Positions 21,301 through 33,300 of a DNA stretch of 64,000 nucleotides are shown in pieces; position 1 is the first letter of the stretch; each line of letters starts with the position of its first letter. Below the pieces are notes generated by a model, which had not been told where the DNA came from, did not search any database, and saw nothing but the letters and a program-made list of their open reading frames with translations. The DNA is from Oikopleura dioica (lineage: Eukaryota > Chordata > Appendicularia > Copelata > Oikopleuridae), in contig OU015567.1 in NCBI GenBank assembly GCA_907165135.1, positions 8,437,001 through 8,501,000 on the forward strand, given 5' to 3'. The translations under genes were made by a program, and so were the position numbers.

Positions 21301-24300
21301 TGAAAACTTAATTTGAGATATTTAAAAGATAAAAGGGGGTGATGGGTAGTTTTCGAGGGGAATTTTTCAGGCACTGTATTTTGAAAAATACTGGCCTCTG
21401 ATTGGCTGAAACTAAATTTGAGATATTTGAGAGATAAGAGGGGTTATGGGTAGTTTTTCGAGGGGAATTTTTAGGCACTTTATTTTGAGAAATGCCGGCC
21501 TCTGATTGGCTGAAAACTAAATTTGAGATATTTAAAAGATAAAAGGGGGTGATGGGTAGTTTTTCGAGGGGAATTTTTCAGGCACTTTATTTTGAAAAAT
21601 ACTGGCCTCTGATTGGCTGAAAACTAAATTTGAAATATTTAAAAGATAAAAGGGGGTCAAGGGTAGTTTTTCGAGGAAAATTTTTTTAGGCATTTTATTT
21701 TGAGAAATGCCGGCCTATGATTGGCTGAAAACTAAATTTGAGATATTTCAGAATTTCAGAAAGGCCTGATCTGTCAGGTACTTTCTGAATGGAATCTCGA
21801 GCTTCCGCGCAAATTTTTTTCGAAAATTTTTCCAGGATCCGAATTCTAGAAAAAATGCGCGGGGGCTCGAGCTTCCTTTCAGAAAGGCCTGATCTGTCAG
21901 GTAATTTTTGAACTCAAGCTGCCACTTCATCAGCGTAATTATGATCATGGAGCCTGAGAGGCGCATGTGAAGTATACTTTTTTACCAACTCTGTCGGAAC
22001 CTGAGATTCCAAAATAGAAAGATTTATTTCAAGCCACTCATGAATCATGACTTTCTTCTCGAATGTTGAGCCATTGACGCAATTGAACCGATAAGGGACA
22101 CTCACACCCCTGTTCAACCGATGCGCCCGGATCATTCCTCAGAAACACATTTTTCGATTTCTCAGAAGCATCTTTTCTTGTTTTTGTCAAGATGGATGGA
22201 CAGCCTGAGAGAAAAAGAAAGAGAGATGAGAATACTGAGAGCGACGAAGTAAAAGGAGAGATGCGCAAAATTTTATCAAGTTCTTCTAGTTGAATTTTAT
22301 TTGTCATTTTCAAAAAGAAAAGAAGGTGGTTGAGTTGGTTGCGCGATGCCAAGAGAAAGGTTTCACAATTGTCGGCTTTTCCTACGTTATGGAAGAAGGA
22401 GTGCGCAAAATCGCCTGTCGAGGACGCTGCACCGGTCGAAAAAGGGCTTTGGCTAATCTCAACAAGGATGGAACTGCTAAAATAGACAAACGTAAGTGCG
22501 CATTTTTTTTCGACCGGGTCTACGGCCTCTTACCCAAAAATGGGTAGATGACTACGGCAAGCGATACTTCTCCTTGGATTCAGGAAAGGATAATTGCGCT
22601 TTTTTTTGTCAATTTTTGGAAGTGCGCATTTTTTTCCTTTAAAGATTACAAGGAGGAGTTTGTTGCTTTCTGCAAAAAGGCAAAGAAAAGAAGATTCACC
22701 CATGAGCAGTTGATGAAGCTTGGCCGTGATCCATCCGATCCTCGATCAATTCAAGATTACTTCTATTCAAAGAAGATGACCCCTGCCGAGAAAAAATTGT
22801 ACGACGAACTGATCCCCGGAAATCATGACTCGATGCCTATCTTGAAGAGTACGAACGAGATTCGCTGGGCTTATTGCGGGGAGCGCTACAGTGCTGTTCA
22901 CATCTGGGAGACGGAGCTGACCGCGATGAAGGATAAAGGAAGGATTAAATCGTTTTAAGTTTGATTTTAAATTCATTAAATTATTCCTTTTCAAGAGCAC
23001 GAGATGAATTATCTGGTCGAGGACGTAGAGTATCCGAATTTCGGTTACGTAAAGGCTGGGTTTAAAAACTGACTGTACAATTAAACAATTGGCAATCATA
23101 AACCTTAAAAAGTCAATGGCTGTGTGCTCTCAGATAATCATGAAAAACTTGCGCAATATGGAGAACCAGGACGCGCGTCAGCCTGACGTCTTCCCTTGCC
23201 TTGAAAGAATCATCAAGGACATTGTCAAAGCGCTGTACGATAAACAATTGTGTCGCTTTACAGATGACCAGAGCAAGGTAATTAAAATTGCGCGCATTAT
23301 TTTTCTTTAGCTAAAAAATGCGCACTTGCATTGTTATTTAAAAAAAACGGCCAGACAATTCTTCGCTCAAAAAGATTGCGCGCTTTACTTTTGCTTCGCT
23401 TTCGCTTTCGCTTCGCTTCGCTTCGCTTCGCTTTCGCTTCGCTTCGCTTTCGCTTTTAATCTTTGATTCGCGTTTCTTTCTTTGCCTTTCGATTAAAGCT
23501 GCAATACAGACTTTCAAACTAAATTAAATATTTAGAAAACCTACAAGAAAGTGAGCCGGGCACTTCTCGCAAAGATGCTGAATGCCTTCTTCGGTGGATT
23601 TTGCGATTCAAATGGTCTAATTCATGAAAACAGCAAAGATACGACTCGAACCACCAATTGCGTGAAAGCTGCCATTTACGTCTCAGTTCCCTACAAAAAC
23701 TGCGATCTTGCTCGTATAATTCGCTTCATGGAGAAATTTCCAAAAGACAGCTTTCTCTCAGAAAACGCCAAACATCTGCGAAATGTCACTTTTGACTGGA
23801 AAAAGATGCGCGGAAATTTATTTCGGATGCAGTTGAACGAATGCACCAGAATGAACCAGCTGAAGCTCCTCAAGATGCTGAAGAAACTGAAAATCAAAAT
23901 CAGGTTTAGTCTGCGCATTTTTTCAGAACTAATTTAATATAGCAAACTGAGCCAGATTGCAGCTCGGATGAAGAGTTCGATTTCAAGAAGAACACTTCAA
24001 GAGTCGCCAAGATTACGATCCAGGATCCTGACATTTTTGATGAAATGAATAGATATGAAGACTTGACCGAGGACCAATGGAAAGCCATCTGGAAAGGAAA
24101 AGTTGTCGACGGACCCAAGCACCCGCATTTCACTTCAAAGACTTGCGCACTTTTTTGGCAAGATTCAGCGGTCGTTCGCCAGTTCCCAAAACTGTCCAAA
24201 ATTGCGATCAAGGTAAATCTTATAAAAAATATCACTTAATAAGTTTTATGATGAAGCTCGTTTCTGCAAGAGCAACAAGCTGCGAAGCCGAGCGCGAATT

Positions 24301-27300
24301 CGCCAGAGGAAGCGAATACACACGAAACAGCAAGCGAAACCGAATCAAAGCAGACACGATTTTGAAGCTTCGACAATTCGCCAAGCATGAAGAAATGGAG
24401 AGGGCGATTAAAAAAATGACTGAAAACTAGAACTGTGAAATTGATAGTTGATTGGAAATAAAACGAGTGAATAAGCGCTTTATTTGTACCATTACTTAAC
24501 TCAGCAGAAAAGCATTCATATAAATTGATAAGTTTTTAGGAAAAAATTGCGGACTCCCTGGGCGCCCGGGGACCCCGCGGGGCCTACGGGCGCGAGGGCT
24601 GCGGGCGCCCTCGGCCCCATGGGCGCTTACGGGCGCGAGGGCTTGCGGGGCCCCCGCCCGCGCCCGCCCGCACCCGCGCAAAATTTTGAAATCGGCCCCC
24701 GCGCCCGCCCGCACCCGCGCAAAATTTTGAAATCGGCCCCCGCGCCCGCCCGCACCCGCGCAAAATTTTGAAATCGGCCCCCGCGCCCGCCCGCGCCCGT
24801 GGGAAATGTTGCGGGTTTTCCAACACTGATCCACGGTCAAATCAACCGCTAAAAACTGAAAAAAAATTCATAAATTTTTGCTTTTTTCGTAGTTTTGGCG
24901 GTCGGTTTGACCGCGGTCGGATAAGTTTCTTTGAATAAATCGATAATAAGATGATTCAGAATCTTCTGAGCATCAATTTGATGGGTCACACTTTATAAAT
25001 ATTCGAAAATTTCGTCAACTTCCGGCTCTAGAATCGACCGGAAGTGGAGATTTCTAGAATTTTAATGGGTCAAAGTGCGTAAAATTTTCTGCTGATTCAG
25101 AAAAGATATGGTGTTCCAGGGTTGGTATGGCGGAAGTGGGCTAGAAAACTTCCACCACCTTAAAAAAAGCGCGTCTATAGTTCTCTATCCATGAAATAAA
25201 GAAAAACCAGATAATCAATCCCATGCAGCCTACACGATACTAGTAATTTTGTGCTGTTTTTCTCGTGTCTATTCGTTCATTAAAAATCTATGTAAATTAT
25301 AATCATTTCAACTATTATGGTGTCGATTCAAGCAAAATCTGAAATCAACGTGAGCACAGATTCCACCAGATAACCTGACATAAAGTTATTTCCTGAATAT
25401 AGCTTATGCAAAAAGCGATCATCCTCAGAGCACCCTGCCGCTTCTAACTACTCCTTAAATTCACGAGAAAGTAGTTCAACGTGGGCATTTAAAAATCCCG
25501 AAAAATTCCCGCTCCAAAAGGGGCCACCGAAATTCCACCCTCGAAACCACGTTCTAGAATTTACTTAAGCCTTTATTTCAGCGATCTGCATTGGCGACAC
25601 CTGCGTTTGCGGCAACGGCTGGACTGGAGAATTCTGTGAGAAGGTGGCAAAGGCGACGAATGTGAATGTAACGCTCAACAGTCCAGATTCTTTCACGATC
25701 AAGTGGGAATCTCCAGCGCCAGAAGTAAATACTGGAGCAGAAATCAACTGCGTTCCTGATTCTGAAGGATCGATTACAGTGTATAAAACAGTTGGGCCGA
25801 ATCAAACCGCGATTACGATTAATGATCTGGAAGAGGGTATGTCACTTCGTAATCTTTATTATCGTGACATCGCGGTCGTTCTCTAGGTACCACTTATACG
25901 ATCAACTTGTATATGAAAATCGGCGATCTTGTATCTCCCCGACGTCACGCAGCATCACGACAGGGATCCAGCCTCCACGGGTACTTAGTAGTTATCAAGG
26001 ACATCGGAGCGTATGCATAACCCGTACTTATTTATCGCTTATCAGAAAATGTCGATTTTCCGATTCGTGAAATAAAGACGTCTCAAGTCCGTGCAGCGAA
26101 ACTTTTGTCAAGTCCTCGCTAAAATCATATTTCAGAACATCAAAGCGACGCAAATTTTCTCCGACAAAGTCTCGATCAGATGGGAGTCTCCTGAAGGCAA
26201 AGTCGACAAGTTCAAGCTCATCTGCTCCTGCTCCGGTGGCGGATCTGAATACGAGTTTAAAAACGACTACTTTACGCATAAAATGACGAATCTCGCTCCT
26301 GACACAGAATACAACATCACAATGTGGTCCGAAACCAACAACGGGAAGCAATCGCGGAGGGAGACGCTCAGATTCAAGGATCGTTGGATTACAGTTTTTT
26401 TGCATAAAATTTCAACTTTGACCCAGTTCATTTTAAATTTTGAGAACACAAAACATCCAAACGGGCAGACGCTAAAGCAAACCTCGAAGCTAAACACGCG
26501 ATCATACGTGCCACACCAAGCGCAAGCCCAAGTTGTGGCCGACTTGTGCGTTGACATAACAAATAACGGCTCATTTCCCAGCTCAGGCACAAATGAAAAC
26601 GAAGAGTCAAACAGATTGTATCCCAAGTGTATTTTTCATCAAAACATTTCCGGTATAAAACTCGAATTTCAATTACACTTTCCATAACTACTTTGTCCAG
26701 ACATTCCTCCACCCAGCGGTGTAGAAGTCAAACAAGAAAAATACTCGACAATCAGCGTAACTTGGCGAAAAGAAGCACTTGCACAAGGTTCAGTTTCAAA
26801 ATAAATTCCACGACTTAGACATTGTTTTGAGTTTAAACAGCCCGTTTGTTGATCAAAACCCGTTTTATTTTGAATTAAAACTTCAGGCTACTACATCGAG
26901 GTGTTTTCCGGGAATGAACAAGTCGCCGAGTATCGAATCAACCACAACGAACTCTTTATCAATGCATCTCTTTTCAACTTGCACGATGATCACGTGTTTA
27001 AAATCTATTCCATCGACCAGTTCTCCAAGCGATCGAGTCCGACGATCAAGACTATGCGAACCCTTCCTCTGGCGCCGAAGAATTTGAAAATTGTCAAGGT
27101 AGAAAGAACAGTACAGTAGTTCGAAAAGACTGTCTCGCGAATGCAAATGCCACTTGTTATGTTAAACTCGTATTCATTAAAACGATGGGGCGGTACTACC
27201 TAAGTCCGCCCCGGATACAAGACAAACCCCAATTAAGCAACGTGAGGTCTATTCTTTCAGTAACTGTTTAGGTAACCCATGAATCTGTATCAGCAACGTG

Positions 27301-30300
27301 GCAAAAACAAGGAAGCGAGACCGATGGGCTTTACCGCGTCGTTCTAGAGGATCTTTCAACTCAGACGCCTCTGCAATTCAATCAGGTAGGACAGACACCG
27401 GCGAAAAGGCCATATTACTTTTCTTATACGATAGAAAAGCAGCAATAGTGGGCTAAATTTAATTCCAACGTTGAATCAATTCGACGAGCTGCGTAACTCG
27501 TGTCACAATTTGGCGTGATTAGGGTTGCAGTTTACTGCAGTTAACGTTCAAAGCGCATTAAGAAATTGTGACTGAAGAATTTTTACTTGAACGAGGTCTG
27601 CTCACCTAATTAGATTATTTTTACCCAGAAGCCTCAATGAAATTTCTCAGCTCGAGAATGAAATCAAAATCGCAAAACTCCGCCCTGCCAACGAATACCT
27701 CTTCTCTGTCTTTACGGTCTCTGCTGACGAAGAATCCCTATCCCTCCCCTCTCAAGCTATTTTCATGACTTCGAACGACCCGCCAGTCGACTTTGCCGCG
27801 TTGAAAGTGACTTCTACGTCCGCCCTTTTAACTTGGACTCCACCTATCGCCGCCACTTCCGCCTATCACATAATCGTAACCAACGACGGCGGAAACATCG
27901 TCCTCAAAAAAGACATCCCAGCAAAAGACACTGCGTCCTACCAACTCGAGGGCCTCTCCGAAGGGACCGAGTTCACCGTCTCGCTAAAATCCATCCCCTT
28001 GGAAAATCGCGGTCTCGCTCCACCAAGCGAAGTCTCGATAAAATTCCAGACGACGTTTCCAGCACCTGAATCGTATAGCCTCAGCCCTGGCGTGGAAGAT
28101 TTGAAGATAACATTCACTCAGTCGCATTCTGATGAGGTCACTTTTAAGGAACACAGGGTTGAACAAAATGTATAATGCAATTTGTAAGTGTCCACTAAAA
28201 ATCCAGCCAATATTCTTGACACCTTTATATTCGCGATCCGTCACCTCTTTCCTTTCGTCTGCACGGGAGAATTTTAATATTATTAAAGCTCTTTTCTAAA
28301 ATACCTGAAGGTACTTGTACTGAAAAAGAGCTCTTTATCTCTGCAATTGCAGCACTGGCTGTGAGACAAATCTGAAATTAGACGATAAATTACGGAAAAA
28401 TTTAATTGACAAGATGTTTACGTGTAACTCTGTTACTTCCCTCGTTTAAATAATACTTTTCAGCTGTTTTTGTTTGACACAACTCAATTTCCATTCCAAT
28501 TAAAATCCCAATCCAATTACAATTTAGACCTTTTAACCCTTCAAAAGCTCATTGAAATGATTCCAGCAAGTATACTCGACCAAACAAGAAGAAACACAAA
28601 ATCATCATCATTCTCTTCCTCCGACATTGATTACATAATAGCGCTGGAAAACTTGCATCCAAAATATTACCGAATGAACAATGAGAAAATCGTGCATGTA
28701 ATGGCTCTGAAACCAGAAACAGAGTACATGGCCGAGTTGAAATACGCGCGAGGGGCGATTGAGGGAAAGCCGGAATATTTCAAATTCAAAACCAAGAGTG
28801 AACAGGCGCGGGATAAATACCACATAATGCAAAATTCGCTCATTGACTGGCAGACACTTGAAGTGTACTGTTAGAAGAAACGCTGCGCTGGGTAAACGTG
28901 GTGTTTATCCTTTTGAAAACAGAATAACTTGGAGATTACGTTTCTCGACGTGAAATCGGATAGGAAAAGTCCAAAATATTTTGCCTTGCAGAATACTTGC
29001 TAGATTCTAGGAGAACCGTTTGTTTTGAAAAAAGGGGATTTTTGAACATTTGAAAGCGCACTGATTATCTGGGATATCGACGAAGTAGATGAGGTGGATT
29101 CATTTGTGCTTACCTACGGAGCGGAAGATATTGAAATTCCAGCTGTACCGGAAGATGTCTTAATCCCGGAACAACACCTGATCCGCATCGTACTCGAGGC
29201 AGAAGACACAACCTATACTCTGCGAGACCTAGAAGAGGACACTCGTTATCACGTCGTTTTGGAAGGTCATCTGCGGGGAGAACTGGTCATTCAGGCACAG
29301 TTCATGATTTATATTTCAGAAATTGGCTGTCTTCTCTTATTGAACTTTTAAAAGGAAAAACGCAGTTTCTCAACGAAAATCTCTGCGCCTGAGAATATTC
29401 AAATGGTCTTCAAATCTTCCACTGAAGCGACGATAACTTGGGAAGACAAGGGTTCTTATTCATTATCAACCATCGATAAACAGTACAAAGTCGAGTACGC
29501 CTCGGCCACTCGAATATCCCCCGAGAATCTGGTGCCTGGCGAGTCATCACTCGATTGGAACAGCCTTACCGTATCCAAAAATAGCGTCAGTCTAAAGAAT
29601 CTCGAGCCTCTGACGAAATACAGAATTCGAGTGGCGGCCCTTGGCAAAGCCGGCCAGGTTCACTCTGCTTTCCGTGAGATCGAAATAATGACCGACCCAG
29701 CGCCGGTGCAGGGGCTCAAACTTTACCGCGCCGGAATTCGGTGGTTGAAATTCGTCTGGGATGCGCCAGAAGAAAATGTTGATGGCTACGAGGTCACATT
29801 GCTTGACGAAATTGGCTTTGATCAAGTGAAACAATCAAAAATTGTCAAAACAACGAGCTGGCGATTCGAAGGTTTAGACGCGTCAACCTGGTATCGAGTC
29901 CAAGTAAAAGCTCTTTCCGGTCCGCTGAAATCCCTTCCGCGCGTGATTCTTGGCCATACAGAGCTACACGAGCCCCGAGCGGTCAGAATCACCGAGATAA
30001 AAGAATCCTCCGCCAAGGTCCTTTGGGAGCCCGTGGACCAAGAAACCTCAGGACGAGTAACACTGTCCTCCGAAAATTCACCGGAGAAAGTCATTTCCGT
30101 TGGTGCCGGTCAGAATATTCAAGAGCTACTGTACTTAGCTCCCAATACAGAATACAACGTTAAGGTTCAACTAAAAAAGAACCGAATACTATCAGAAGTG
30201 GCGGAGATTGAATTTCGAACCGAAATGCCAGAGCAGATTCCAATTTTGAAGCTCGTTCAGGTTGAAGAAAATGAGGGACAGGATTAGCAATTTTTGAAGT

Positions 30301-33300
30301 TATTCAAAAAAAAGGGCGTAAAATTGTAAAATCCTTAAAAGGCAACGTTGGGTTGGGAAGAAAACGAAACGGGCAGTTATCGACTCTCGTGGAGGAAGCT
30401 GAGTGAAGGACTCGAGTGCCACTAAGAGCCCCGCAGAAAGGGATTATTTATAGTGATTAGTCGTTTGAAATCCCCAGTTAGACACTTTTGCGTCGAAACA
30501 AGTCGAGGGCGGAACCGGACGTATTTTCAACTTATCGCCAGGAGAAGATTACCTCGCGAAGCTCGAAACAGCAGGAACAGAAAACTCCTCAGTACTCCAA
30601 TTCAGAACTTTGGAAAAACTTCTTCCCGTCAAAAATTTTAAAGTGGAAAAAGTCGGGACCAACACTGCTACAGTCAGCTGGGAACGCAACGGCGTCATGC
30701 CGGATAAATACGTTCTTGTCCAGCGAAATGAATATTCGGAAAGTAAAATAATTATTGAAGGCGATCAAAGTCCTGAAGAAAAGAAGGCACGGCTTGTTTT
30801 TTTTCTGTTATATTTCTATATTTAGAATAATCTTTTAAAAGCCACGTTCTAAGGTAGTAACTAAGCTTAAACATCTCTTCTATGGGCTAAAATATCAACT
30901 GACGCTTTACAGGTAAGCCAGAGAAATAAATCATCATCGGTCATTTCAACATTTCTAGCGCGAAGGAAAAACAAAGGTCAGAATCGGTCAAGATAGAGTT
31001 TGAAACTTGGCCGAAGCTCAAGGACCCGACGAACTTGACGATAAACTACACCACTCCCGCGGGTAATTCTAGCTCGTTAAACGTGCAATTAGACATCTTG
31101 ACCGATTTTTCTCCGGCTCACCTATTTCTTCAGGCGGGTTGCTATCTTGGTCAATGGCAAGAGCAGATATATTGGATGGCTATCTTTTGACCGTGTTCAA
31201 CAAGAGCTCGCAAGAACGCTCACCAGTCGCGGTCTTGAACATTTCGAAAAATGCCACAGAATATTTGTTCGACGATTTGCTCCATTCCTCAAAGTATAAA
31301 ATTGTTCTCCAAGCGATTCGGGGGGATGAGAGCTCCAAGAAGACAGAGGCCATTTTCAGAACTTCAACCGAATTGAAACCTATTTCAAAATGCAGGAATA
31401 GGGAAGAAACCATAAGAGGCTTAAATTTTCTATCTTTTTGTATTTAAAGAGTGACATTTAAGATGAATATTCACCTGTAATAAATACAGATGCGTACTCA
31501 TCATCGGATTCTCCGCGATCAGTAAAAGAATGTTGATCAACCCTTTAAAAGCGCTTCAAACATAAATGAAAAGTTTGCGGAAGTTAACTACTCGTACGAC
31601 TCAATGGAAAAACAACCAAATGTCTTCATGAAATACACAATATCCGGAACAAGACTTGCTCGAACCGTCATCACAAAATCCTCCAACACAACCGGAACCT
31701 TCGAACTCTCCAATCTCCAGCCAAGCACTGACTACATCGTTGAAGTTCGTACACAGTTTCCACACTATGCCTCGCCTCCTTGTATTGTCAACTTTCGGTA
31801 AATCCTCCCTCTCGCGTTCATCGTTTCATTTCATCAATGTTTAGTTCGTTTTCAAAGCTGTCGCCGCCTTATCAACTCGAAGTGAGCAACTTGACAAACA
31901 GCTCCTTCCACCTCGAGTGGTCTTCTTTAGCAGATCACGTGGACAACTTCCACATCGAAATACTCAACACAGCGTCTTCCAGGATCATCCTCAACCGCGC
32001 AATTTCCGCGAAGCAGGACAGGATTGACGTGGCAGGCCTGTACCCCGCAACGAAATATTCAATGGAACTCTGGTCTGTCAGACAAAACAAAAAGTCAAAA
32101 CGAGCTCAAGTATCAACGACAACGAAAACTAACCCACCGCAGATCATTTACCGCTCATCAACAGAGGAAGACGTGACCGTAACAGTAGTCAAACCGCGAT
32201 TTAACATCAACAATTACATTGTGACCTTGATGAAGGACAACGGCAATGACAAAGAAAACGCGGTTATAAGAAGAATAACAGTTTCGCCAGGAGACGACTC
32301 AGCACGAAGAATAAAGCTCAGGCAGCTCAAACCTTCAACAGATTACATCATCGAAATCTCATCAGTTCTCGACTCACAAAAATCAGAGCCTTGCAGCGTT
32401 TCTTTCAGAACTGCTCCTGGCTCTCCCAAGGACTTAAGGTACCCCCTTCACTTAACATACTTAGCCTTACTTTTTAAATAGAGCCGAAGAAGTAACAGAT
32501 GAGTCCGCGAAAATACTCTGGACCCCTGTGGACGAAAATATCGCCGATACAATCCAAATCGAAGTTCGCAAACTCGAGTACGGCCAATGGAAATTCCACG
32601 ATCCAGGGTTTTTCACGCTCAACTCTTCACGCAAATTCGTCACTTTACCACAACTTGAAGCAGGAGTAAGTTCTCTCAAATCAATCCAAAAATTAACATA
32701 CTGAATTGTGAAGGCGCCTTATCAAGTCAAAGCAAAATTCATCAACGAAGAAACGAGTGAAAGTGCGTTTTCAACAATCGAGTTTCGGGCAAAAATTGAT
32801 GGACCAAAGAATGTAGAAGTTTTGCTTGTTGAACGGTACTCTGCTCAAATGCGTTGGGCGGAGCCGATTATGTTACCGGCGATTGTGAATATCAAAATGG
32901 TGCTGCTGGAGACAGAATCGGGAAAAATCGTCAAAGATTACTCTCTTCCTCCGAAAACGAGAAGTTTCAGCTTTGATGAGCTCCAACAAGGGACAGAGTA
33001 TACAGTCACTTTGCAGAGCATTGGAAAAGGGGATGAAAGGAGCACAATAAAGAAATACAACTTTAAGACGAAAATTTACAACCATAGAAGGTACCTTAGT
33101 TTTTTACCTAAAACAAAATCTTTATCGCTTGAATTCGCTAGGCCCGAAACTTGCGTAGAAGTCCTCCAAAACGGCTTCGACCAAGATGGTGTGTACACAA
33201 TCTTTATCGGCTCTCATGGAACACTCGAAGCGCCAGCGTATTGTCGTCAGAAAATCGCTGGCGGCGGCTGGCAAGTTATTCAGCAGCGCTCGCTCCAGAC

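Larger units (their letters stand above)
19323..25175 (+). mobile_element. 5.85-kb DNA transposon with two genes, in a tenascin intron
   Basis: Bounded by inverted repeats of about 160 bp that begin GACGCGC and share CTTCCACCACC-type, TCTGAATCAGCAGAAAATTT-type and CCGGAAGT-type blocks. Directly outside both ends is TAT, a possible 3-bp target duplication. Inside, from left: a GC-rich subterminal tract, a zinc finger-RING gene (20324-21067), six copies of a roughly 106-bp tandem repeat, a transposase gene (22192-24430) and a second GC-rich tract. The transposase C-terminus resembles the hAT dimerisation region, but hAT elements make 8-bp duplications, which I do not see, so the superfamily is open. 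Both genes are on the same strand as tenascin. Confidence 0.8.
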
